Below, piece by piece: positions 28,708 through 37,963 of a stretch of 64,000 nt of DNA. Origin of the DNA: Pseudomonas syringae (GTDB lineage: Bacteria > Pseudomonadota > Gammaproteobacteria > Pseudomonadales > Pseudomonadaceae); assembly GCF_001698815.1 (NCBI RefSeq), contig NZ_LGSI01000005.1, positions 190,306 through 254,305 on the forward strand, in the 5' to 3' direction. The notes under the pieces are model-generated. The model was not told where the DNA came from, did not search any database, and saw only the letters and a list, made by a program, of their open reading frames with translations. A program made the translations under genes and the position numbers. Within the stretch, counting starts at the first letter, position 1. Every line of letters starts with the position of its first letter.

Positions 28708-31284
28708 TCAAGCATGAACCAACGAAGGTTCGGGCTCGTGCTCGACGGGCTTGAGAGGCAACAACGGAGCATGAGGATCAGCTTCGATGGATGCTCTCCA
28801 GGCCGCCAGCCATTCTGGATGGCTTTCGTTCCAGACCTGTTCGTGCAAGCGAGCCAGGGCAACCGGGTCGCTCAACAGCATCAGCCGCTCATGGTTATCG
28901 AGCTTGTCGGGACCGGCTTTGAGGGCGTGACGCACACGTTCGGCACGCACGAACTCGATAGGCTCGACAACGCGGTGACGTGAGGTCGCCAGCGCACAGG
29001 CCAGGGCATTCTGCTGCGGATCGACCACTGCCCGGATGAAACCCTGCTTGAGTGCATGCCAGCGGTTTTCATGGGTATACAGATCAGTGGAGATCAGCTC
29101 TTGCGGCGGCGCGTATTCCTCAGGAATCAGGAACAGCTTCTCGTCGCGCGCTTTCAGTCCCAGGTTGGTACGGCTGGAGATCACCGAAACCGGGATCGAC
29201 AGCATCAACGAACCGACAATCGGCGCCAGCCACCACAGAAAGCTCGGGTTCAGCCAGGCCACCAGCAATGCCCAGCACGCGCCCAACAGGGTTTGCGGAC
29301 CGTGACGTTTGACCGCCTCAAGCCATGGCGTGGAGTCATCGTCGCGCTGTGGGGAGTTCCAGGTCGCCGCCCAGCCCAGGAAAGCAGCCAGTACGAAGCG
29401 GGTGTGGAACAACATGCGCACCGGAGCCAGCAGCACCGAGAAGAGCATTTCCATCAGCATCGACGCAGTGACCTTGAACTTGCCGCCAAAGCCCGTTGCA
29501 CCCTTGGCCCAGATCAGAATCACGCTGAGCAGTTTAGGCAGGAACAGCAGGACAATCGTCGTCGAGAACAAGGCAACGGCTTTTTCCGGGTGCCATTGAG
29601 GCCACAACGGATACAGCTGACGCGGTTCGAGGAAGTAGGTCGGCTCCATCAGCGTGTTCACCGCCAGCAAGGCCGTGGACAACACCAGGAAGAAGAACCA
29701 CAACGGCGCCGACAAGTAGGACATCACGCCGGTCAGGAACACCGCCCGGTGAACCGGGTGCATGCCTTTGACTAGGAACAGCCTGAAGTTCATCAGGTTG
29801 CCGTGACACCAGCGACGGTCGCGCTTGAGTTCATCAAGCAGGTTGGGTGGCAACTCTTCGTAACTGCCCGGCAGATCGTAGGCAATCCACACACCCCAGC
29901 CGGCACGGCGCATCAGCGCAGCTTCGACGAAGTCGTGAGACAGAATCGCACCGGCAAACGCGCCTTTACCGGGCAACGGCGCCAAGGCGCAGTGCTCGAT
30001 GAACGGCTTCATGCGGATGATCGCGTTGTGACCCCAATAGTGGGATTCACCCAGCTGCCAGAAGTGCAGGCCGGCCGTGAACAACGGGCCATACACACGG
30101 GTAGCAAATTGCTGCATACGAGCGTAAAGCGTGTCCATGCCCGAAGCGCGTGGCGCGGTCTGGATGATACCGGCGTCCGGCGTGGCTTCCATCAAGCGCA
30201 CCAGACTGGTCAGGCATTCACCGCTCATTACGCTGTCTGCGTCGAGCACGACCATGTACTTGTAGTCACCGCCCCAGCGACGGCAGAAGTCATCGAGGTT
30301 GCCGCTTTTGCGTTTTACGCGACGGCGACGACGGCGATAGAAAATCTTGCCGAAACCTTTGGCTTCGCGACACACCTCAAGCCAGGCTTGCTGCTCGGCC
30401 ACGGCGATGTCGGAATCATTGGTATCGCTGAGCACGAAGAAATCGAAGCGATCCAGGTCACCGGTGGCGGCAACCGATTCGAACGTAGCACGCAGACCGG
30501 CGAAAACCCGGGGCACATCTTCGTTGCAGATCGGCATGACCAGCGCGGTGCGAGCACCCTTTTCAATCGGCTCATTGCCAGCGCTGGCGCCGGAGATGCG
30601 GTATTTATCGCGCCCGGTGAGCAACTCGAGGAAGCCCATCAACGCGGTCCAGAAACCCGCCGAAACCCAACAGAACAGGATGCCGAACAGCAACAGAATG
30701 CTGGTCTGCAAGGCATACGGCAGCACTTGCATCGCCGTTTGCACGAAAGTCTGGTGGGTGATTTCGTCCAGCGAAACCAGGGACCAGCCTTGATACGGCA
30801 TGATGCCTTTCATGTACCAGCTGGCGACGATGGTTTGACCCAGCATCAGGATCAGCAGGATGTACCGGCGTGTAGAACCGACCGTGCGCCAGCGTGCCTT
30901 GGGCAAGCGATCCGGCACAGGCTCGACTGGATTGGTGCGGCCGGTCAGTCGTCGCCAGCCGCGAACCAGAATATTGGTCCGCCATGGCTCGGGAACGACT
31001 TTGGTACGGCGAATCGGAGGCGTGGCTTTCAGGCACACCCGCCCGCTTGCATCGACGCCAAGCATCTCGGCTTCTTGCAGCTCGTCGGCGGTGGTCAGCG
31101 TCAGGCGACGACCCACCGATGCCTGGGCGGCATCGGCTGGATCGGCAATCGGCTGTGCCGAAAGACGTTCATGCAACTCCGTGAACGATTTACAGGAAGC
31201 CAGTTCGGCCCGCTGCTCGTCGCTCATCGGTAGATGTGCCAGATATTCGCTGAGCGACTCTGGCACCGGTAGAGAATTACTCAT
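28708..31284 (-). CDS. opgH: Osmoregulated periplasmic glucan glucosyltransferase
   Basis: An 858-residue inner-membrane GT2-family enzyme that polymerises UDP-glucose into beta-1,2 glucan backbone and extrudes it. A cytoplasmic N-terminus is followed by two membrane helices ([18 protein letters not shown] and [20 protein letters not shown]), the glycosyltransferase core with [11 protein letters not shown] and the RDRRWCHGN acceptor motif, then a block of further membrane helices. The start overlaps the opgG stop by 8 bases, so opgG-opgH is one unit. The name mdoH is also used. Confidence 0.97.
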   Translation of the reverse strand: MSNSLPVPESLSEYLAHLPMSDEQRAELASCKSFTELHERLSAQPIADPADAAQASVGRRLTLTTADELQEAEMLGVDASGRVCLKATPPIRRTKVVPEPWRTNILVRGWRRLTGRTNPVEPVPDRLPKARWRTVGSTRRYILLILMLGQTIVASWYMKGIMPYQGWSLVSLDEITHQTFVQTAMQVLPYALQTSILLLFGILFCWVSAGFWTALMGFLELLTGRDKYRISGASAGNEPIEKGARTALVMPICNEDVPRVFAGLRATFESVAATGDLDRFDFFVLSDTNDSDIAVAEQQAWLEVCREAKGFGKIFYRRRRRRVKRKSGNLDDFCRRWGGDYKYMVVLDADSVMSGECLTSLVRLMEATPDAGIIQTAPRASGMDTLYARMQQFATRVYGPLFTAGLHFWQLGESHYWGHNAIIRMKPFIEHCALAPLPGKGAFAGAILSHDFVEAALMRRAGWGVWIAYDLPGSYEELPPNLLDELKRDRRWCHGNLMNFRLFLVKGMHPVHRAVFLTGVMSYLSAPLWFFFLVLSTALLAVNTLMEPTYFLEPRQLYPLWPQWHPEKAVALFSTTIVLLFLPKLLSVILIWAKGATGFGGKFKVTASMLMEMLFSVLLAPVRMLFHTRFVLAAFLGWAATWNSPQRDDDSTPWLEAVKRHGPQTLLGACWALLVAWLNPSFLWWLAPIVGSLMLSIPVSVISSRTNLGLKARDEKLFLIPEEYAPPQELISTDLYTHENRWHALKQGFIRAVVDPQQNALACALATSRHRVVEPIEFVRAERVRHALKAGPDKLDNHERLMLLSDPVALARLHEQVWNESHPEWLAAWRASIEADPHAPLLPLKPVEHEPEPSLVHA

Positions 31285-33154
31285 CGGCTGGCAACTGGTA
31301 ACTCCAGGTCTCGGTCATGACTTGCAGCGTCTTGGCCGGTTCCGGATGGGTGGGCGCAGCGTCGGCTACAGGCTGCTGGATCTCTTTGCCGTCTTTGTCT
31401 TTAGCGACGTCAGTCTTGGCGACGTCGGTCTTGGCTGCTTCGGTCTTCGCAGCATCCGCTTTGGCAGCGTCTGCTGGCGTACCGGCCGCGGCCTTGGCCA
31501 GGTCAGTCTGTGCATCTTTAGGGGCTTCTTTTCCAGCCTCTTTAGCTGCAGCTTTTTTCTCTTCAGCCACATGTGTTTTGTCAGCAACAAGCAGCGCAGG
31601 TTCCTTGCCCGGTTCGGCAGGAATCTCGCGCAGCAGGTAAGCGCGCATCTCGATCGGCTTGTTGGTGTCCTTGACCTTCACGCGCAGCGTCAGGCGATAA
31701 CCTTTGGTAACCGGGTTATAGCGCAGGTTGTTCTCGACCAGATCAGTGTTGTCATCGGTGATAACCTGGCTGCGAATGGTCTTGTCTTCCGGCAAACGAG
31801 CCAGAACCGGGCCGACGAAATCGACCTGGAAGGCAACAGAGCCGTCGGTCTGACGAACCAGATTGGACTGTTTCACGTCACCGAGCGAGCGCAGGGTCTG
31901 CTTGACCCAGCCCAGATCCGGCGAATGAATGGATTTTTCATCCATGGTCCAATGCAGGCGGTAGTTGAAGTTCATCGGCTCGCCAGGTGCTGGCAGCGTT
32001 TCCGGCTTCCAGAACGCAACGATATTGTCGTTGGTTTCGTCAGCAGTCGGGATCTCGACCAGATCGACGGTGCCTTTGCCCCAATCGCCTTTAGGCTCGA
32101 TCCAGGCGCTTGGACGTTTGTCGTAGCGGTCATCAAGGTCTTCGTAGCTGCTGAATTCACGGCCACGCTGCAACAGACCGAAGCCGCGCGGGTTTTCCAC
32201 CGAGAAGCTGCTGACCGACAGGTGTTTAGGGTTGTTCAGCGGACGCCAGATCCATTCGCCATTGGCTGCCTGAATCGACAGGCCGCTGGAGTCATGCAGC
32301 TCGCGACGATAGTTGAGCACGCGCGAAGGCTGGTTGGCACCGAACAGGAACATACTGGTCAATGGCGCAACGCCCAGCTTGGTGACCTTGTCACGCAGGA
32401 ACATGCGCGACTCGACGTCCACCAGAGTGTTGGTGCCAGGACGCAGGGTCAGCTTGTAGGCGCCGGTCGCACGGGGCGAATCCAGCAGCGCGAAGATCAC
32501 CAGATGGTTGTCATCAGCGCCTGGCTTTTCAATCCAGAATTCAGTGAAACGCGGGAATTCTTCGCCCGATGGCAGGGCGGTGTCGATTGCCATGCCACGC
32601 GCCGACAGGCCGTAGACCTGATCCTTGCCGATGACGCGGAAATAACTCGCGCCCAGCATGGTCATGATCTCGTCACGCTTGTCGTCTTTGTTGATCGGGT
32701 AAAGCACGCGGAAACCGGCATAGCCGAGTTTTTCGGTGGCTTTGGGGTCGACTTTCACATCGCCGAAGTCAAAGCGACTGCTGTCGTACTTGATTTCTTC
32801 AACGGTGGTGGCGGTGACTTCGTTGATTTTGACCGGGGTGTCGAAATGCATGCCCTGATGATAGAAGGACAATTTGAACGGCGTTTTGTCTGCCGCCCAC
32901 TCCGCCTTGTCCTCACGGAAACGAATTTTCTGATAGTCGGCGAACTTCATGTCGCGGAACTCTGCAGGCAGATTGCTCTTTGGAGCTTCGAACTTCTGCC
33001 CCGACATTTCCTTTGCCTTGGCGGCTACGTCATCCAGATCGAACGCCCACAAGGAAGTGGAGCCGAACAGACAGATCAGGGCCGAGCTTGCCAACAGCGC
33101 GCTACGCAACCGTTTGCCAGGTGTCTTTGCTGCATTACAGGGACTAACAATCAC
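31277..33154 (-). CDS. opgG: Periplasmic glucan biosynthesis protein OpgG
   Basis: A 625-residue periplasmic protein needed for osmoregulated glucan synthesis, probably acting on the nascent chain. Signal peptide [23 protein letters not shown], then the two OpgG/D beta domains ([13 protein letters not shown] onwards). The C-terminus is unusual: from about residue 520 there is a tail very rich in A, K and D with repeated [18 protein letters not shown] units. GTG at 33154 is chosen because GAGG lies at good spacing and it matches the family start; a TTG at 33160 is too close. First gene of opgG-opgH. Confidence 0.94.
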   Translation of the reverse strand: MIVSPCNAAKTPGKRLRSALLASSALICLFGSTSLWAFDLDDVAAKAKEMSGQKFEAPKSNLPAEFRDMKFADYQKIRFREDKAEWAADKTPFKLSFYHQGMHFDTPVKINEVTATTVEEIKYDSSRFDFGDVKVDPKATEKLGYAGFRVLYPINKDDKRDEIMTMLGASYFRVIGKDQVYGLSARGMAIDTALPSGEEFPRFTEFWIEKPGADDNHLVIFALLDSPRATGAYKLTLRPGTNTLVDVESRMFLRDKVTKLGVAPLTSMFLFGANQPSRVLNYRRELHDSSGLSIQAANGEWIWRPLNNPKHLSVSSFSVENPRGFGLLQRGREFSSYEDLDDRYDKRPSAWIEPKGDWGKGTVDLVEIPTADETNDNIVAFWKPETLPAPGEPMNFNYRLHWTMDEKSIHSPDLGWVKQTLRSLGDVKQSNLVRQTDGSVAFQVDFVGPVLARLPEDKTIRSQVITDDNTDLVENNLRYNPVTKGYRLTLRVKVKDTNKPIEMRAYLLREIPAEPGKEPALLVADKTHVAEEKKAAAKEAGKEAPKDAQTDLAKAAAGTPADAAKADAAKTEAAKTDVAKTDVAKDKDGKEIQQPVADAAPTHPEPAKTLQVMTETWSYQLPADE

Positions 33155-33313
33155 GAGCAACCCTCGCCGAAAACAGATGAAAAAACCAACGGCCAGCTAT
33201 CAAGTGCCGGGTTGGCGAGCATTGTTCCGACTCCGAAAGGGCGTAATGATTCCCCAAACGGTGTCGAACCAGCCTACTGACCTTGCCGAACGGACCTACA
33301 AATGCCGATACCC

Positions 33314-33341
33314 GTAGCGCGCGATTATCTAGTAGCGCGCG
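33314..33341. repeat. Direct 10-bp repeats upstream of opgG
   Basis: GTAGCGCGCG occurs at 33314 and again at 33332, 18 bp apart, in the AT-richer 266-bp gap between dtd and opgG. The spacing is near two helical turns, which would suit a regulator, but no family is recognised. Confidence 0.4.
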
Positions 33342-33420
33342 TGACAACGCATCATGTGCAGCAAGTATTTATTGCTTTATCGCCTAATAAATTCGGGGCG
33401 TGCAGGCCAAAAACGTCATT

Positions 33421-33858
33421 TTATGTCTCAAGCAAAAACGTCACTGGGCCATCATTGACCAGATGCACCTGCATATCCGCACCAAATTGGCCCGCTGCAA
33501 CCAGCGCATGCGAGCTTTTTGCCTGCCTCAGTAAATAGTCGAACAATTCGGCACCCAGTGCCGGAGGCGCAGCCTTGGAGAAGCTTGGGCGCATGCCACT
33601 TTTAGTGTCAGCGACCAGGGTGAACTGCGAAACCAGCAGTAATCCACCCGCTACATCACGCAGCGACAGGTTCATTTTGCCCTCGGCATCGCTGAACACC
33701 CGGTAGTTGAGCAGCTTGTGCAACATCTTATCGGCACTGGCCTGCGTGTCTTGAGGTTCGACACCAACCAGCACCAGCAATCCTTGGTCGATAGACCCGA
33801 CAATCTGCCCATCCACCTCGACACGGGCACCGCGCACGCGTTGCAGCAAGGCTTTCAT
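33421..33858 (-). CDS. dtd: D-aminoacyl-tRNA deacylase
   Basis: A 145-residue enzyme that hydrolyses D-aminoacyl-tRNA (and misacylated Gly-tRNA-Ala), a quality control step. The two active-site motifs are present: [17 protein letters not shown] and the cross-subunit GPVTFLLE end. Length is typical. Probably cotranscribed with the proline iminopeptidase upstream, across a REPIN. Confidence 0.96.
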   Translation of the reverse strand: MKALLQRVRGARVEVDGQIVGSIDQGLLVLVGVEPQDTQASADKMLHKLLNYRVFSDAEGKMNLSLRDVAGGLLLVSQFTLVADTKSGMRPSFSKAAPPALGAELFDYLLRQAKSSHALVAAGQFGADMQVHLVNDGPVTFLLET

Positions 33859-33888
33859 TTGTCACACTCCACGTTCACCACCGAACTC

Positions 33889-33975
33889 GTTGGAGCGAGA
33901 CTTGCCCGCGAATCGGTGTGTCAGTCGCCTGTTCATTGACTGACCTGACGCCTTCGCGGGCAAGCCTCGCTCCAA
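33889..33975. repeat. REPIN
   Basis: GTTGGAGCGAGACTTGCCC arm and its complement ending at 33975, in the gap between pip and dtd. Confidence 0.9.
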
Positions 33976-33991
33976 CAGATACATAGGGGCT

Positions 33992-34963
33992 CTAGGCCTC
34001 TTCAGGCGGCAAATCCAGCAACCGGCGGGCGACCTGCGCGGCGGCGCGGACCAGTGCGTCGGTGATGCCCGGCTCAGAAGCAGCGTGACCGGCATCGCGG
34101 ATCACTTGCAGCTCGCTGTTGGGCCACGCCTGATGCAATTCCCAGGCGTTGTCCAACGGGCAGATCACGTCATAGCGGCCATGCACGATGATGCCCGGCA
34201 AATGAGCGATCTTGGGCATGTCGCGAATCAGCTGGTTTTCTTCAAGGAACGACTGATTGGTGAAGTAATGGCATTCGATGCGCGCAATGGACAACGCCCG
34301 TTGCGGCTCCGAGAAGCGATCAACCACTTGCGGATTGGGGCGCAAGGTCGCGGCGCGGCCTTCCCAGGTAGACCAGGCCTTGGCCGCGTGCATCTGGGCG
34401 ATCTGGTCGGAGCCGGTCAGGCGCTTATGGAAGGCGGCCAATAAATTGTCGCGCTCGTCCAGCGGGATCGGCGCCACGTAGTCCTGCCAGTAATCCGGGA
34501 ACATGCGGCTCGCGCCACATTGGTAGAACCAGTCGATCTCTTGCTTGCGGGCCAGGAAAATGCCGCGCAGGATCATCGCATGGACACGTTCCGGATGTGT
34601 CTGGGCATACGCCAGTGCCAGCGTCGAACCCCACGAACCGCCGAACAGCACCCATTTGTCGATCCCCAGATGCTCGCGAATCCGCTCCAGATCCTCGACC
34701 AGATGCCAGGTCGTATTGTTTTCCAGATTGGCGTGGGGCGTCGAACGGCCGCAACCGCGCTGATCGAAAGTGATGATGCGATACATGTTAGGGTCAAAAT
34801 AACGACGGCTCTGCGCATCGCAGCCTGCACCGGGGCCACCATGAATGAAGACCACCGGCAGACCTTCCGGCGACCCGCTCTCGTCGACATACAACACATG
34901 CGGCTGCTCCACGGCCAGATCGTGCCGGGCGTAGGGTTTGATCTGCGGGTACAAGGTCTGCAT
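33992..34963 (-). CDS. pip: Proline iminopeptidase
   Basis: A 323-residue alpha/beta hydrolase (peptidase family S33) that removes N-terminal proline from peptides. Oxyanion region HGGPGAG at 41-47, nucleophile S110 in GGSWGS, aspartate in GRYDVICP and histidine in DAGHAASEP. No signal peptide, so cytoplasmic. Start ATG 34963. Divergent from glgP. Confidence 0.95.
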   Translation of the reverse strand: MQTLYPQIKPYARHDLAVEQPHVLYVDESGSPEGLPVVFIHGGPGAGCDAQSRRYFDPNMYRIITFDQRGCGRSTPHANLENNTTWHLVEDLERIREHLGIDKWVLFGGSWGSTLALAYAQTHPERVHAMILRGIFLARKQEIDWFYQCGASRMFPDYWQDYVAPIPLDERDNLLAAFHKRLTGSDQIAQMHAAKAWSTWEGRAATLRPNPQVVDRFSEPQRALSIARIECHYFTNQSFLEENQLIRDMPKIAHLPGIIVHGRYDVICPLDNAWELHQAWPNSELQVIRDAGHAASEPGITDALVRAAAQVARRLLDLPPEEA

Positions 34964-35040
34964 AGGTGCTCCGTGATTGCGATTGGAGGGCTTCTATCTA
35001 TTTGCCGTTGGGCATCATAAACCCGAAACGAGGAATGTTC

Positions 35041-35238
35041 ATGCTGTCAAACGACGGCCGCCTTGCGACTGGAACGATCAATGCAAGCGTTTTGCCAATT
35101 ACGTGGGTTCGCGAACCAGACCGTCAAGCTTGTGTCGAAGCAGGGGATGTCCGCCCGGTTATTTCAGATATTTCGGGAAATAATCGGAGACACGCCCTAC
35201 AGTCAAACAACCCATCCTTCATTCGTCTGACTACTTGA
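35041..35238 (+). CDS. Doubtful small open frame upstream of glgP
   Basis: A 65-residue frame with a fair ribosome site (GAGGA 7-11 bases upstream) in the 285-bp pip-glgP gap. The product has no recognisable domain, signal or codon-use signature and ends 10 bp before glgP. It may be no more than the glgP leader. Confidence 0.18.
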   Translation: MLSNDGRLATGTINASVLPITWVREPDRQACVEAGDVRPVISDISGNNRRHALQSNNPSFIRLTT

Positions 35239-35248
35239 GGTCGCATTG

Positions 35249-37699
35249 ATGTCTCAGGAACCACTCGTTCGTGACGCTGAGGTGGCTGCTTTCCGCGCCG
35301 CTGTACTTGCCAAACTCACCTATGCGGTGGGCAAGGACCCCGACCATGCCTTTGAGCATGACTGGTTCGAAGCCGTGGCACTGGCCGCTCGCGACCACAT
35401 GGTTGAACACTGGATGGACCACACTCGGCAGATTTACCGCAAGGTACAGAAACGCGTCTATTACCTGTCTCTGGAATTTCTCATCGGGCGTCTGTTGTAC
35501 GACAGCCTGAGCAACCTGGGTTTGCTGGAAATCGCTCGCGAGGCCATGACCGAACTCGGCGTGGACATTGAGCGCATTCGTCTGCTCGAACCGGACGCAG
35601 CGTTGGGCAACGGCGGCCTTGGTCGTCTGGCCGCGTGCTTCATGGAAAGCATGTCGACGCTGGGTATTGCCGGGCATGGCTACGGCATTCGCTATGAACA
35701 CGGCCTGTTCCGTCAGGCGATAGTCGACGGCTGGCAGCAGGAACAAACCGAAAACTGGCTGGACTTTGGTAACCCTTGGGAATTCGAACGCCCTGAAGTG
35801 GTTTACCCCATTGGCTTCAGCGGCAGCGTCGAAACCGTACTCAATGACGCGGGCGAACCGCATCAGGTATGGCGTCCTTCGGAAACCGTGCGGGCCATTG
35901 CCTATGACACGCCCGTGGTCGGCTGGCGCGGCAAGAGTGTGAACACCCTGCGCTTGTGGCGCGCCCGAGCCGTGGGAGATTTGCACCTTGAGCGTTTCAA
36001 TGCCGGCGACCACTTCGGCGCGGTCGCCGAGGTCGTGCGTGCGGAGAGTATTTCCCGCGTGCTGTACCCCAACGACGCCACGGAAGCAGGTCAGGAATTG
36101 CGCCTGCGCCAGGAATATTTTTTCGTCTCCGCTTCCCTGCAGGACTTGCTGCGTCGCCACCTGAACATGCACGCCACGCTGCTGGATCTGGCCGATCATG
36201 CGGCGATCCAGATGAACGACACGCACCCGTCGATCGCCGTGGCCGAACTGATGCGTCAGTTAATCGACAATCACGGTATTGCGTGGGACACCGCCTGGAA
36301 AATCACTGTCGGCACCCTCGCCTACACCAACCACACCTTGCTGCCCGAGGCGCTGGAAACCTGGTCGGTGGGCCTGATGGAGCGGATGTTGCCGCGCCAC
36401 ATGCAGATCATCTACATGATCAACGCGCAACACATCGACACTCTGCGTGCCAAGGGCATTCACGATTTCGACGTACTGCGCGCCGTATCGCTGATCGAAG
36501 AAGATAACGGCCGCCGTGTGCGCATGGGCAACCTCGCGTTCCTCGGCTCCCACAGCGTCAACGGCGTGTCTGCGCTGCACACACAACTGATGCGCAAGAC
36601 GGTGTTCGCCGAGTTGCACAAGCTGTATCCGGAACGCATCAACAATAAAACCAACGGCATTACCTTCCGCCGCTGGCTGTTCCAGGCCAACCCGAAGCTG
36701 ACCGAAATGCTCAAGGACGCCCTTGGCGACGAGGTTCTCGACAGTGCCGAGACGCGTCTGATCGAACTCGAACCCTTTGCCGACAAAAGCTCGTTCCGCA
36801 AGCAATTTGCCGATCAGCGTCTGCACAGCAAACGCGCCCTAGCGGCGATCATCCATGAACGCATGGGGATCGTGGTCAACCCAGCGGCGATGTTCGATGT
36901 TCAGGTCAAGCGGATCCATGAATACAAGCGTCAGTTGCTGAACCTGTTCCACACCGTTGCGCTGTATCAGGCCATTCGCGCTGAGCCAGGCACCGATTGG
37001 GTGCCGCGGGTGAAGATCTTCGCCGGCAAGGCCGCGGCCAGTTATCACTCGGCCAAACTGATCATCAAGCTGACCAACGACATCGCGCGGACCGTGAACA
37101 ACGACCCAACCGTACGCGGCTTGCTCAAAGTGGTGTTCATGCCCAACTACAACGTCAGTCTGGCGGAAAGCATCATTCCGGCGGCCGACCTTTCCGAGCA
37201 GATTTCCACGGCGGGCCTGGAAGCATCGGGCACCAGCAACATGAAGTTCGGCCTCAACGGCGCGCTGACCATCGGCACACTGGACGGCGCCAACGTGGAA
37301 ATGAGCGAGCTGATCGGCCAGGAACACATGTTCATCTTTGGCATGACCGCCCAGGAGGTCGAAGCGCACAAGCAGACCGGCGATTTCAGCGCCTATGCCG
37401 CAGCGGCGGCGTCCGGGCGGCTCAATGACGTGCTGCAAGCGATTCGTGGCGGGGTGTTCTCGCCGGATGATCCGAACCGCTATGTCGGCCTGATCGATCA
37501 GTTGATGGCCTACGACCGCTTCCTGGTCTGCGCCGACTTCGATTCGTATTGGGCCGCCCAGACCAAGGTCGAAGCGCACTGGCACGATTCCAAGGAATGG
37601 TGGCGCTCGGCGGTGCTCAACACGGCCCGCATGGGCTGGTTCTCCTCCGACCGGACCATCCGTGAATACGCGGGTGATATCTGGAAGGCGTTGGACTAA
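35249..37699 (+). CDS. glgP: Glycogen/maltodextrin phosphorylase
   Basis: An 816-residue GT35 enzyme that splits alpha-1,4 glucan with phosphate to glucose-1-phosphate. The N-terminal part has LYYLSLEFLIGR-like sequence and GNGGLGRLAACF; the PLP lysine is K666 in EASGTSNMKFGLNG. ATG 35249 follows a TTG in frame; the ATG is preferred (TTGAGGTCG upstream). Stand-alone here, without other glg genes around it. Confidence 0.96.
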   Translation: MSQEPLVRDAEVAAFRAAVLAKLTYAVGKDPDHAFEHDWFEAVALAARDHMVEHWMDHTRQIYRKVQKRVYYLSLEFLIGRLLYDSLSNLGLLEIAREAMTELGVDIERIRLLEPDAALGNGGLGRLAACFMESMSTLGIAGHGYGIRYEHGLFRQAIVDGWQQEQTENWLDFGNPWEFERPEVVYPIGFSGSVETVLNDAGEPHQVWRPSETVRAIAYDTPVVGWRGKSVNTLRLWRARAVGDLHLERFNAGDHFGAVAEVVRAESISRVLYPNDATEAGQELRLRQEYFFVSASLQDLLRRHLNMHATLLDLADHAAIQMNDTHPSIAVAELMRQLIDNHGIAWDTAWKITVGTLAYTNHTLLPEALETWSVGLMERMLPRHMQIIYMINAQHIDTLRAKGIHDFDVLRAVSLIEEDNGRRVRMGNLAFLGSHSVNGVSALHTQLMRKTVFAELHKLYPERINNKTNGITFRRWLFQANPKLTEMLKDALGDEVLDSAETRLIELEPFADKSSFRKQFADQRLHSKRALAAIIHERMGIVVNPAAMFDVQVKRIHEYKRQLLNLFHTVALYQAIRAEPGTDWVPRVKIFAGKAAASYHSAKLIIKLTNDIARTVNNDPTVRGLLKVVFMPNYNVSLAESIIPAADLSEQISTAGLEASGTSNMKFGLNGALTIGTLDGANVEMSELIGQEHMFIFGMTAQEVEAHKQTGDFSAYAAAAASGRLNDVLQAIRGGVFSPDDPNRYVGLIDQLMAYDRFLVCADFDSYWAAQTKVEAHWHDSKEWWRSAVLNTARMGWFSSDRTIREYAGDIWKALD

Positions 37700-37715
37700 G
37701 GGCCCAACCCCGAAC

Positions 37716-37840
37716 CGTAGGAGCGACTTTAGTCGCGAGGGCGCCAATTGCCCTCCCGGCTAAAGCCAGTCCTACGGCAAGCCTTGCGTCAACTGCCCTC
37801 CCGGCTAAAGCCGGTCCTACGGCAAGCCTCGCTCCAACGG
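37716..37840. repeat. Composite REP cluster of three or more arms
   Basis: A GTAGGAGCGACTTTAGTCGC arm is followed by two right arms of the CCCTCCCGGCTAAAGCC type (tandem, about 48 bp apart) and a trailing GCAAGCCTCGCTCCAAC piece of the other family. It fills about half of the glgP-DUF2339 gap. Confidence 0.85.
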
Positions 37841-37963
37841 ATGAAAAGTGAGCATTCCTGCAAGGCTTAGCCAACCCCATCACGCCATTCCCCGGCGCGC
37901 CTCGCTATACTGCGCCGCTGCGTTCGTCCCTGAACGACTACTGACCGAAAAGGATGTCCTGGC

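Noticed and set aside
30860..33280. Open frame of about 800 codons opposite opgG and part of opgH
   Set aside because: Spans two well-supported genes on the other strand and has no recognisable sequence.
37716..37840. Repeated units resembling a short CRISPR
   Set aside because: The units are REP arms in tandem and inverted order without regular spacers, and no cas genes are near.
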